Source: DATCYX01 sp963714425 (lineage in GTDB: Bacteria; Chloroflexota; Anaerolineae; Anaerolineales; UBA4823). From it: DNA of 64,000 nt. Positions 54,260 to 61,336 of the stretch are shown here, one piece after another (the first letter of the stretch is position 1; each line of letters starts with the position of its first letter). Made by a program: the position numbers and the translations under genes. The notes below the pieces were generated by a model. It made no database searches and had not been told where the DNA came from. It saw nothing but the letters and a program-made list of their open reading frames with translations. Location of the stretch: the NCBI GenBank assembly GCA_963714425.1, contig CAVQOI010000010.1:186001-250000 (forward strand), written 5' to 3'.

Positions 54260-54261
54260 AC

Positions 54262-54331
54262 ATTAGGGTGAAGGTTGGAAGGTTGAAGGTTATCGAAGGA
54301 AACCTTCAACCTTCCAACTTTCACCCTACCA
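54262..54331. repeat. Palindromic pair of 7-base-period arrays between gatC and the esterase
   Basis: Left heptamers TGAAGGT, TGGAAGG, TTGAAGG are followed after a short centre by CTTCAAC, CTTCCAA, CTTTCAC. The right block is the reverse complement of the left with one mismatch, so the whole can fold into a long hairpin. It covers the esterase stop codon. Confidence 0.8.
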
Positions 54332-55246
54332 ACCAGCAGCGTACCAGCGTAAATACTCCTCCACGTGTGCCTCCCAATATGCTTCTTCGTGATAGCCAGG
54401 GTACAGGTGCCACTCGTGAGGAATGCCTTCTTCATTGAGCAGGTTCTCAAACCAGACAGCCGATTCCATGATGCTGAGGCGGTCTTTGTCACCGATATCC
54501 AGATAGATACGCGGCAGCGCCGCAGGAGGTATCTCGTCGAGCCAGGTGCGGATATGCGCCGTATCCGTCCAGAAGACCGGCAGGCTGTGGGCGCCAATCG
54601 CGCCGAACAGCTGCCAGCGCGACAGCCCCAGGTGCACTGCCCACCCCGCGCCTCGCGATAACCCCCCCACGGCGCGCTGCTCCCGCCCGGGCAGTGTGCG
54701 GTAATCCAGATCAATGCTTGGGATCAGCTCGTCGGCAAGCACGCGGCCGAAATTGTCCTCGGTGGGCTGCGCCCAGGATCGGTCGCGCGCCATGACGATA
54801 AGGAAGGGTACCACCTCTCTAGAAGCGATCAACCTGTCCGCAGTTTCATCGGCGCCCAGCCGGTCCCACTGGTCGTTGTTGTAATTTTGCCCGTGAATCA
54901 GGTAAAGCACAGGATAGCGCCGCTCGAGCTGCTCGTCATAGCAGGGCGGCAAATAGACGCTGTACTCCATCGGCAAACGCAGCAGATCGCTGGAGAGACT
55001 GCTGTGCTCCAGGCGACCGGGATTCCCCCAGCAGGCAAGTGGGGTGGGGGAGGGGGTCAGCGTTTGTGTGGGCGTTAGCGAGGCAGTTGGCGGAAGGGGG
55101 GTGGGAGTAGGGGCAGGTGTGCGCGGCGTGCGCGTGGGTGATTGGGTGGCGCTAGCCGGTATGGTGGGAAGGGTGGTAGCTGCTTCGCTGCTCGCGCAGG
55201 CAGTTAGGCTCAAGCCGAATAAACAAATTAATAAGCAAAGACGCAT
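54326..55246 (-). CDS. Esterase-like lipoprotein (alpha/beta hydrolase, esterase D type)
   Basis: This exported hydrolase has a lipobox LTAC at residues 14-17, a long Thr/Pro/Ser linker (24-75), then an esterase D/feruloyl-esterase-like domain: YSVYLPPCYDEQ, YPVLYLIHGQN, the nucleophile in GGLSRGAG, and the acid region in YLDIGDKD. The His is probably in LYPGYHEEAYW. Typical substrates are acylated sugars or polysaccharides. It is unlinked to other enzymes here, except gatC downstream across the array. Confidence 0.85.
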   Translation of the reverse strand: MRLCLLICLFGLSLTACASSEAATTLPTIPASATQSPTRTPRTPAPTPTPLPPTASLTPTQTLTPSPTPLACWGNPGRLEHSSLSSDLLRLPMEYSVYLPPCYDEQLERRYPVLYLIHGQNYNNDQWDRLGADETADRLIASREVVPFLIVMARDRSWAQPTEDNFGRVLADELIPSIDLDYRTLPGREQRAVGGLSRGAGWAVHLGLSRWQLFGAIGAHSLPVFWTDTAHIRTWLDEIPPAALPRIYLDIGDKDRLSIMESAVWFENLLNEEGIPHEWHLYPGYHEEAYWEAHVEEYLRWYAAGW

Positions 55247-55249
55247 TGC

Positions 55250-55270
55250 TGGATACCAGATACCAGGAGA
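55250..55270. repeat. Short 7-base-period array before the esterase gene
   Basis: Heptamers TGGATAC, CAGATAC, CAGGAGA lie just upstream of the esterase start. Short and less certain than the other arrays. Confidence 0.35.
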
Positions 55271-55391
55271 TCAAATCCACTCAGAAACAAACACCACGCA
55301 CCAATTCCATGCGTGGCGCGATCGGGGCGACCCAAACAAACTGATTGGACACCCCCAGGGCATTCAGAAACCCCAATCCTTGCAGGCAAAT

Positions 55392-55652
55392 CTACCTGAG
55401 ATCGATAACGAATTTTATAGCGGTGCGCACCTTTTCGTCGATCTCAACGTCAACAAACTCTGGCACGAACATTATGTTGTAGCCATCTTCAGCAAGATAG
55501 CTTTTTGCCAGTGCCATCGCCTTCACAGCCTGGTTTATTGCACTGGCGCCAATAGCTTGCACTTCTACATGCTTATTTTCGCGGAAGACACCCGCAATTG
55601 CCCCGGCCACTGCGGAAGTGCGCGATCGGCCGGATACTTTGATGATGTCCAT
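55392..55652 (-). CDS. spoVS: SpoVS-family protein
   Basis: This 86-residue protein, MDIIKVSGRSRTSAVAGAIAG ... AIGASAINQAVKAMALAKSYL ... PEFVDVEIDEKVRTAIKFVI, matches stage V sporulation protein S over its full length. SpoVS has an Alba-like fold that may bind nucleic acid and occurs also in non-spore-formers such as Thermus and Chloroflexota. GGGGAGGAAG lies before the ATG at 55652; the open frame 5' is unconserved. Function in non-sporulating cells is unclear. Confidence 0.93.
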   Translation of the reverse strand: MDIIKVSGRSRTSAVAGAIAGVFRENKHVEVQAIGASAINQAVKAMALAKSYLAEDGYNIMFVPEFVDVEIDEKVRTAIKFVIDLR

Positions 55653-55835
55653 GTCGCTTCCTCCCCGAAATCCGACGTAGGCTATGCAGACTGGCGCGGG
55701 TGAGATATCACCTGTGGATTGATTGTACAAGATATTTGAGATGTATGCAAGCGGTGTCTGATCAAATCTTGGTGAAGGTTCATTTTTGTTGTAAACTATG
55801 AGGGTACCAGAAGTCGATCACAAAAAGGAATATTC

Positions 55836-56960
55836 ATGGAAAACCAAACCTTCGCCGATCTGAACGTCCCCTCTCGCATTTTACTCGGTCCGGGACCAAG
55901 CACGGCCGCGCCGCGCGTGTTGCGCGCCATGGCCGCACCGTTAATGGGACACCTGGATCCGAAATTCCTGGAACTGATGGATGAGGTGCAGCGGCTGTTG
56001 CGCTATGTCTTCCAGACCGAGAACGAGCTGACCATCCCGGTCTCCGGGACCGGCAGCGCCGGCATGGAAGCCGCCCTGTGCAACTTCATCGAGCCTGGTG
56101 ACAATGTCCTCGTCGCCGTGAATGGCTATTTCGGCGAGCGCCTGTTCGACATGGCGGGGCGCTACGGCGCTAAGGTGATGCGCATCGACCGCCCGTGGGG
56201 GGAGGTTTTTGACCCTGCAGATTTCGAGGCCGCATTAAAGGGCAAACAGACCAAGCTGGTCGCGCTGGTGCACGCTGAGACGTCCACGGGCGCCTTACAA
56301 CCCGGTATCCCTCAAATCGTTGAGATTGTACATCGCCACGGTGCCCTTTTCGTTCTGGATACGGTAACCTCCCTGGGTGGCTTACCGGTTGAGATCGACA
56401 ACTGGAATGTGGATATCGCCTATAGCGGATCGCAGAAGTGCCTGTCAGCTCCACCCGGGCTGGCGCCGTTGACCGTCTCGCCCCGCGCTCGCCAGGTGCT
56501 GCGCAGCCGGAAGGTGCCGGTGGCGAACTGGTATCTGGACCTGTCTTTGCTCGATAAATACTGGGGGAAGGAGCGCACCTACCATCATACCGCGCCTATC
56601 AGTATGAACTACGCCTTACGCGAGGCGCTGCGCATCGCATTCGAGGAGGGTCTGGAGAGGCGCTTCGCCCGGCATCGCAGCAATGCGGAGCTGCTGTGGC
56701 TGGGTTTGGAAGCGCTCGACCTGCCCCCGATGGTACCCCTTGAGTACCGGCTGCCGACGCTGACCACACCAGGACTACCCCCGTCCGTTGACGATATGGC
56801 AGTGCGCAAGCGGCTGCTGGAGGAATACAATATTGAGATCGCCGGAGGCTTTGGACCGCTTAAAGGCAAGATCTGGCGCATCGGCTTGATGGGTCACAGC
56901 AGCCGGCGTGAATACGTTACCTTGCTGCTGGCTGCCCTGAGGGAAATTCTCTCGGGGTAA
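55836..56960 (+). CDS. Alanine-glyoxylate / serine-pyruvate family aminotransferase
   Basis: This fold-type I class V aminotransferase is 374 residues long. It has LLGPGPSTAAPRVLRAM, the PLP pocket VSGTGSAGMEAAL, LVHAETSTGALQP, the Asp in FVLDTVTSLGG, and the Lys in YSGSQKCLSAPPGLAP. It probably uses serine or alanine with glyoxylate or pyruvate; soluble hydrogenase small-subunit-like homologs belong here as well. AAAAAGGAATATTC gives a ribosome site. The following gene is a membrane protein with its own promoter-like box. Confidence 0.9.
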   Translation: MENQTFADLNVPSRILLGPGPSTAAPRVLRAMAAPLMGHLDPKFLELMDEVQRLLRYVFQTENELTIPVSGTGSAGMEAALCNFIEPGDNVLVAVNGYFGERLFDMAGRYGAKVMRIDRPWGEVFDPADFEAALKGKQTKLVALVHAETSTGALQPGIPQIVEIVHRHGALFVLDTVTSLGGLPVEIDNWNVDIAYSGSQKCLSAPPGLAPLTVSPRARQVLRSRKVPVANWYLDLSLLDKYWGKERTYHHTAPISMNYALREALRIAFEEGLERRFARHRSNAELLWLGLEALDLPPMVPLEYRLPTLTTPGLPPSVDDMAVRKRLLEEYNIEIAGGFGPLKGKIWRIGLMGHSSRREYVTLLLAALREILSG

Positions 56961-56999
56961 AATCCGATCTCTTGCCCTGCCAGGTATCCTGTGGCACAA

Positions 57000-57005
57000 T
57001 ACAAT
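57000..57005 (+). promoter_or_regulatory. -10-like element at the start of the membrane protein pair
   Basis: TACAAT ends 4 bases before the ATG at 57010 and no Shine-Dalgarno is present, again suggesting a leaderless message. The -35 is not obvious. Confidence 0.35.
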
Positions 57006-57009
57006 TGAT

Positions 57010-57366
57010 ATGTCTCGCTGGATCCGCTTCATTCTTGCAATTGTCGTAGGGGCCGCGGCCGGCCTGTTATATGGCTGGGTGGTCAACCCTGTGGAGTATG
57101 TCGATACAACTCCGGATACGCTGCGCATCGATTACAAGAGCGATTACGTCTTGATGGTGGCGGAAACTTATAGCGCTGAGGGCGACCTGGCGCTGGCTGC
57201 TCGCCGGCTGGGGTTGCTGGGCAATCAACCCCCAGTGGAGATTGTGCGAGAGACGGTGCTTTTTGCAGAGAGCCAGGGCTATGCCGACGCGGATGTGAGC
57301 TTGATGCGCTTGCTCCTGGATGCCTTACAGGCCTGGGTGCCCGCTCTGGAGACACCATTACCATGA
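57010..57366 (+). CDS. Membrane-anchored protein, paralog of the next gene
   Basis: This 118-residue protein has one membrane span (residues 7-23). It continues with VNPVEYVDTTPDTLRIDYKSDYVLMVAETYSAEGDLALAARRLGLLG-like sequence, of which the core EY-x-D-T-x-P-x-x-L-R-x-D-x-K recurs in the next gene. The outside part resembles a helical repeat with paired helices around residues 45-75. It overlaps the next gene by 4 bases (ATGA). I know no function; the pattern is common in Chloroflexota-like proteins. Confidence 0.75.
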   Translation: MSRWIRFILAIVVGAAAGLLYGWVVNPVEYVDTTPDTLRIDYKSDYVLMVAETYSAEGDLALAARRLGLLGNQPPVEIVRETVLFAESQGYADADVSLMRLLLDALQAWVPALETPLP

Positions 57367-58265
57367 GAAGGAGTCGCAGGGAGGAGCGCGGACCTTGGTA
57401 TTTGATCACCGGTCTGTTGATCGGCGCAGTCGCCGGAGTGCTGTATGCCTGGGGTTTTCAGCCGGTTGAGTACACCGACACCAAGCCCGCTTCGTTACGC
57501 ACAGATTTCAAGGACCAGTACCGCGCCCTGATCGCCGCGGCTTACACGGCAAACGGAGATCTGGTGCGCGCCCGGGCGCGCCTGGATTTGCTCGAGGACG
57601 AAGACGTGTATCGCACGCTTGCTGAACAGGCCCAGCGCACCCTGGCTGGCGCCAGCGCTACGGAGTCTGGCGGTGGAGGGATGGAAGAAGCGCGTGCCCT
57701 GGGGGTTCTGGCGGTCGCACTGGGACAGCCGCCTCCCACGCTCGGCGCGCCAGGTGTATCGGCAACCGAAGTTCTCGCACCGTCGGTGACCGCTACCATC
57801 ACACCAACGCTGAACCTGACACCCGAGCTATCGCCCACACCGAACGTAACCACTGCGCAGACGGGCACGCCCCAGGCAGTCAGAGCTACTCTCACTCCGC
57901 TGCCCACGCGTACCTTTACCCCTACCCCCGGCTCGCTTTACGCATTGAAGAGCGAGGGATTGGTGTGCAAGATTGACTATGGGGCGCCGCTCATCATCGT
58001 CAAGGCATTCGATGCGGCTGGGCAGGGTGTACCGGGTGAGAAGGTTGTGGTGAGCTGGAGTGGCGGCGAGAACAGCTTCTACACCGGTCTTAAGCCCGAG
58101 CTGGGCCTGGGTTATGCAGATTTCAGCATGGACCCAGGCGTGGCCTATACCCTGCGCCTTGAAGAGGGCGGACAGATCGTCCCTGATCTGACCGCCAGCG
58201 AGTGCCAATCCGATTCGGGCGAGCGCTTTTGGGGCGCCTGGGAATTGGTCTTCGAGCAGCCGTAG
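57363..58265 (+). CDS. Membrane-anchored protein with T/P linker and Ig-like tail, paralog of the previous gene
   Basis: The 300 residues hold one membrane span (14-31) and then FQPVEYTDTKPASLRTDFK and AYTANGDLVRARARLDLL, the same module as in the upstream gene. A Ser/Thr/Pro linker (about 125-190) and a C-terminal region of about 100 residues follow (KIDYGAPLIIVKAFD ... GEKVVVSWSGG), which looks like an Ig-like beta domain. Two tail cysteines (KSEGLVCKID and ASECQSD) may form a disulfide outside the cell. The tandem arrangement suggests duplication and later addition of the beta domain. Confidence 0.75.
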   Translation: MRRSRREERGPWYLITGLLIGAVAGVLYAWGFQPVEYTDTKPASLRTDFKDQYRALIAAAYTANGDLVRARARLDLLEDEDVYRTLAEQAQRTLAGASATESGGGGMEEARALGVLAVALGQPPPTLGAPGVSATEVLAPSVTATITPTLNLTPELSPTPNVTTAQTGTPQAVRATLTPLPTRTFTPTPGSLYALKSEGLVCKIDYGAPLIIVKAFDAAGQGVPGEKVVVSWSGGENSFYTGLKPELGLGYADFSMDPGVAYTLRLEEGGQIVPDLTASECQSDSGERFWGAWELVFEQP

Positions 58266-58272
58266 GAAACTT

Positions 58273-58359
58273 AACACGAAGGGCACGAAGGACACAACGA
58301 AAACCAAGGGATATATGCAATATTTATTCGCGGTATTCGCCCCGTTCGCGGAATTCGCG
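58273..58359. repeat. Two 9-base-period arrays
   Basis: Block one (58273-58308): AACACGAAG, GGCACGAAG, GACACAACG, AAAACCAAG. Block two (58324-58359): TTATTCGCG, GTATTCGCC, CCGTTCGCG, GAATTCGCG. Both keep an exact period of 9. They lie between the membrane protein and the 85-residue gene. Confidence 0.7.
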
Positions 58360-58413
58360 TTTAAAGATGTTTGTAACTGTTGAGGGATTTGTCACAGGGT
58401 GTAGGAGGTATAG

Positions 58414-58671
58414 ATGAAGATTAAACTGGACCGGCGATCTTGCCAGTGTTATGACCAGGCGTGCGAGTCACATTTCGGCTGGCACTTCTTGAGGGATGAA
58501 GTCACTCCGGTGGATTGCACCATCGAGGTGCTAGATGATGGCAAAGAAGAGGTTACCTTCCTTATCCTGGATAAAGACGGCGTGGACAAGGAGCTGGTTG
58601 TGAGCCAGGAGAACTGGGCGGTGGCATACGATTCGTGGCGCCTGGCCTGGGAGCAGCAACAATTGAAATAA
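58414..58671 (+). CDS. Small hypothetical protein
   Basis: This 85-residue cytoplasmic protein is rich in acidic residues and has several cysteines near its start (RSCQCYDQACESH). It contains a beta-like core VDCTIEVLDDGKEEVTFLI and WAVAYDSWRLAWEQQ at the end. TAGGAGG gives a good ribosome site. I do not recognise the family. The Cys cluster might bind metal. It lies directly before a decayed DUF1295-like remnant. Confidence 0.7.
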   Translation: MKIKLDRRSCQCYDQACESHFGWHFLRDEVTPVDCTIEVLDDGKEEVTFLILDKDGVDKELVVSQENWAVAYDSWRLAWEQQQLK

Positions 58672-58681
58672 AGAAGCTTGC

Positions 58682-58906
58682 GGGGGATAGGAGTCTCCCG
58701 TGATATTTCCGCGTACGGCGCTATTGTGGAGCCTGTACAGCCCGGTCATGATGACCACCCTGCTGGTGCGCGTTTCCGGTGTGGCGCTGCTGGAGAAGAG
58801 CATGGTCGGCAGTAAGCCGGGATAACAGAAGTATATCGAATCCACCAGCGCCTTCATCCCTTGGATACCGAGGAAAAAAACCCTAAAAGTTTCAAAAAAC
58901 CTTTAG
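58682..58906 (+). pseudogene. Decayed C-terminal fragment of a DUF1295 / steroid 5-alpha-reductase-like gene
   Basis: Reading from 58700 gives LLWSLYSPVMMTTLLVRVSG, then VALLEKSMVGSKPG, an in-frame TAA at 58823-58825, then QKYIESTSAFIPWIPRKK to a TAG at 58904-58906. This is the end of a DUF1295-type membrane reductase (SPLLMTFLL, VSGVALLEK, TSAFIPW). A tyrosine codon has become TAA, and another frame (58682-58730) carries what appears to be the part just before it, so a frameshift exists as well. The N-terminal two thirds of the gene are missing. Confidence 0.75.
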
Positions 58907-58934
58907 CATATCAATCGTTGAATAATTTCCAAAC

Positions 58935-58962
58935 TTGACTCCACATCCTCATTCTGTATAAT
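58935..58962 (+). promoter_or_regulatory. Promoter of the small RNA / leader
   Basis: TTGACT (58935-58940), a 16-base spacer and TATAAT (58957-58962) form one of the best promoters in the window. Expected start is near 58969. No gene starts directly behind it. Confidence 0.8.
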
Positions 58963-58968
58963 ATGGGT

Positions 58969-59077
58969 GCTTCTCCTTGCGCGATGAGGTAATCTTTGCA
59001 GGTGGTGTAGCTTCTTCAAGCTAACAAACGTTATGGCCTTCTTATCAGCCGCCGACGGACAGTTGGTGGTTTTTTTA
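58969..59077 (+). ncRNA. Putative small RNA or leader RNA, unrecognised family
   Basis: About 109 bases run between a strong promoter and an intrinsic terminator (59048-59056 with 59062-59070, 9 pairs including 3 G-T, loop GGACA, then T8). A perfect 6-bp hairpin, TAGCTT/AAGCTA around CTTC, is at 59008-59023. GGTGGT (59001-59006) can pair with GCCGCC (59048-59053), the 5' arm of the terminator, so a terminator/antiterminator choice exists. The GYD gene follows 62 bases after. I do not match it to 6S, SRP, tmRNA or a known riboswitch consensus. Confidence 0.6.
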
Positions 59078-59138
59078 TGTCCAAGGAGGGCAGGGTTGGC
59101 GCGCCCTTGAATTTTCGATACACTAGAATGGAGGAATG

Positions 59139-59432
59139 ATGGCTACTTACATCAGCCTGATGAAACTGACAGAGCAGGGCATCAAGGATATCAAGAATGC
59201 CCCCCAACGAACCGAGACCGCAATCAAATCCCTGGAAGCCATGGGCGGAAAGCTGGTCGGATTTTACCTCGTGATGGGTGAGTACGATTACATCGGCATT
59301 GCCGAGGCGCCCAGCGATGAGGTCGTTTTGACCTTCATGCTGGGGCTGGGTGCTGGCGGTAACGTGCGAACAACCACGTTAAAGGCCTGGCCGGCAGCGG
59401 CGCTGGCCGAGATTGTAGGCAAGCTGCCGTAG
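59139..59432 (+). CDS. GYD-domain protein
   Basis: This 97-residue protein starts MATYISLMKLTEQGIKDIKNAP and has VMGEYDYIGIAEAPSDE, the GYD-domain signature (here GEYD). The ferredoxin-like fold makes dimers; members are small, common in soil bacteria and Chloroflexota, with no fixed function. GGAGG has correct distance only to the second ATG (59139), 4 bases away. It may be controlled by the leader RNA ending at 59077. Confidence 0.88.
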   Translation: MATYISLMKLTEQGIKDIKNAPQRTETAIKSLEAMGGKLVGFYLVMGEYDYIGIAEAPSDEVVLTFMLGLGAGGNVRTTTLKAWPAAALAEIVGKLP

Positions 59433-59494
59433 GCGACTGATCCAGTGCTTGGATCTTGACGAGCGTACACAGGGCGCGCCACTTGAGCCAGAAC

Positions 59495-59525
59495 AAGACC
59501 CTAAGGTTAAAAAACTTAGGGTCTT
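59495..59525. terminator. Bidirectional terminator between the GYD and aconitase X genes
   Basis: Exact 11-bp arms (59495-59505 and 59515-59525) enclose a 9-base loop of GTT and A residues. AT-rich tails occur on both sides. The stop codon of the small aconitase X subunit is in the 3' arm, so the hairpin ends both convergent genes. Confidence 0.75.
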
Positions 59526-59938
59526 ATTATTTCCAGCCAGCCATCCTCTTTCACTTCCACCTCGTCCCCGGAGTTCAGGCGGGCAAAGTCGTCGGGCTTC
59601 AGTGCCACAATCGGCAACGGGCGGGCGTACATCTCGTTCGCCACGATGGACGCCAGGGCGAAGAAGGCGTCCACGCCGGTGGTCAGGATGGCGGCGGGTG
59701 CCGTGCCTGCGCGCACCGCCTCCAGCAGGATGGCAGTGGTGGTGGATGAGCCGCGCGTGAAGGGCAGCGCCAGCACCTTGCCGGCGGCGATCTCACCCGA
59801 AAGAGGGTGGCGGCGGTCGGTGATCTCGCCGGTGTGGTAATCGTAGCCGCCCCAGAAGGAGAGCGGCTCGCTGCTCACCAGCGCAATTCCGCGCGCCTCT
59901 CCTGGGACAACGACTTCACCCTGGATCACGTGTTCCAT
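59516..59938 (-). CDS. Aconitase X small subunit (DUF126, swivel domain)
   Basis: This 140-residue swivel subunit has MEHVIQGEVVVPGEARG, LVSSEPLSFWGGYD, HPLSGEIAAGKVLALPFTRGSSTTTAILLEA and ANEMYARPLPIVAL, the core of DUF126. With the large subunit, aconitase X is a dehydratase, known to act on phosphomevalonate (archaea) or on cis-3-hydroxy-L-proline. Subunits are separate here and overlap by 13 bases. I cannot choose between the two reactions from this window. Confidence 0.9.
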   Translation of the reverse strand: MEHVIQGEVVVPGEARGIALVSSEPLSFWGGYDYHTGEITDRRHPLSGEIAAGKVLALPFTRGSSTTTAILLEAVRAGTAPAAILTTGVDAFFALASIVANEMYARPLPIVALKPDDFARLNSGDEVEVKEDGWLEIIRP

Positions 59939-61209
59939 AGCGTCTCATCCCGGATCACGCGCCCTTCTATAGCAGAGCGCACGCAATCCTCCAGACTTCC
60001 AAAGACCACACGCCGGTCGAGCAAACCCGGTGCGTAGTAGGCGTACTTGGCGGAGTTGGTCATCAGGGTGCGGATCTCGGGCGGCAGCATGGGTGTCGCC
60101 AGGATGCAGGTGTCTACGGTCACCTTTCCGCTGAATTCACGCAGCGCCGCCAGTGCTCCCGCTCGCTCCGCCAGCCCAGCCATCACCCGGCTGGTGGTGA
60201 CCAGGAACTGAACCTGCGGGTGCTTGTGCTGCCCGTCAAGCAGCGGCCTCAGCCGCTGGAACTCCGCCAGCGAGAAGTGCGGGCTGCCCAGCACCACCAT
60301 GTCGAGGTGCTCGCCTTCGAATGTGCTCAGCTGGCGGCGCGCCTGGCGTAAGTCGTGCATGCTGACATCAATCGTGCGGGCAGGTGGGCGCCCCTGGAAG
60401 GCGGCTTCCAGGGTGGGCGCTTCAGGGGTGACCCCAACAATATGGAATAGCGCTACCGTTCCAGACGAAGCGGCGGCAGCCCCCAGCGCCTTGAGCTGGT
60501 CCTCCGTCGGCTGCACGTGCAAGCCCTGGATCACCGGGATGCGGTCTTGAGCGATGCCCCCCAGCAGGTGACCGAAGACCGGGTAGAAGGTGTCGTCGCG
60601 CAGCACAGCTTCGGGCACCCCCACCAGGTTGAAGAGCAGCTCGCCAGAGCGGTTCTCGCTCAGGTGCAGGCCGAAGGATGGCACGCGCCCGGTGATGGCG
60701 CAGCAGATATCCATCAGGTCGGGGTAGCGCTCGGTGCGCGCCCCCAGCACCGAGTTGGCAAAGGCGATAGCGTTGGACTCGCCCCAGGCAATCTGCTGCC
60801 CAAAGTCCGGGCGCATATCGGTCTGGTAGGGGGCACAGGTCCAGGTGGGCACGCAGCCCATGCTCTGGTAGGCAACCATCTGGCGGCGGGCGTTTGCAGC
60901 CCATTCAGGGGGTACGGGCCACTCCTGCCAGCCATGCTCGTCCACTCCGCTGACGTTGAGCGTGGTGGGCACAGCCACACGGGCGCCCAGGCTTGCCAGC
61001 CGCTCGGCAAACTCCAGACTGGCAACCCCCGTGTAGATGGTGCTGTCGATGTGGGCCGCGCTGATATCCATCAGCTGGCTGGCGCCAACCACTCGCGCCA
61101 TTTGCGCCAGGATGGACATCGCCAGGCGCGGCGCCTCACCATGGCGGCCATCCAGCATGGCCTGGTCTTTTTCGCTCAGCCGCAATTCTGGCACGTTGCC
61201 TGTCTCCAT
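59926..61209 (-). CDS. Aconitase X catalytic subunit (DUF521)
   Basis: This 427-residue catalytic subunit has the AcnX patterns LRLSEKDQAMLDGRHGEA, VPTTLNVSGVD, WTCAPYQTD, GARTERYPDLMDICCAITGR and GKVTVDTCILATPML. The cysteines in CAPY, DICC and DTCIL are the likely Fe-S ligands. It forms the enzyme together with the overlapping small subunit. It lies downstream of recD2 across a composite palindrome, with no pathway genes nearby. The start METGNVPEL has GGGAG directly upstream; a later GTG is possible. Confidence 0.92.
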   Translation of the reverse strand: METGNVPELRLSEKDQAMLDGRHGEAPRLAMSILAQMARVVGASQLMDISAAHIDSTIYTGVASLEFAERLASLGARVAVPTTLNVSGVDEHGWQEWPVPPEWAANARRQMVAYQSMGCVPTWTCAPYQTDMRPDFGQQIAWGESNAIAFANSVLGARTERYPDLMDICCAITGRVPSFGLHLSENRSGELLFNLVGVPEAVLRDDTFYPVFGHLLGGIAQDRIPVIQGLHVQPTEDQLKALGAAAASSGTVALFHIVGVTPEAPTLEAAFQGRPPARTIDVSMHDLRQARRQLSTFEGEHLDMVVLGSPHFSLAEFQRLRPLLDGQHKHPQVQFLVTTSRVMAGLAERAGALAALREFSGKVTVDTCILATPMLPPEIRTLMTNSAKYAYYAPGLLDRRVVFGSLEDCVRSAIEGRVIRDETLWNT

Positions 61210-61228
61210 CTCCCATCAGGGTAAGAGC

Positions 61229-61327
61229 AGCGAAATTGGGTTATTGCAGGCGTGAAGCGCCTGCAATAACCCAATTTCGCTCTTTTCTCCCCTCCCCCGT
61301 TTCGGGGGAGGGGTAGGGGGTGGGGGT
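61229..61327. repeat. Composite palindromic element, copy 4
   Basis: A hairpin with 24-bp exact arms (61229-61252 and 61258-61281) and loop TGAAG is followed by an 11-bp C-run/G-run hairpin (61289-61313, loop TTT) and a G-rich tail to 61327. The layout is the same as copy 3. It lies between recD2 and the aconitase X genes. Confidence 0.9.
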
Positions 61328-61336
61328 ATGCATTAA

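Noticed and set aside
58531..58857. Minus-strand open frame of 108 codons
   Set aside because: It is the complement of the 85-residue gene and the DUF1295 remnant, and its codons show no protein-like pattern.
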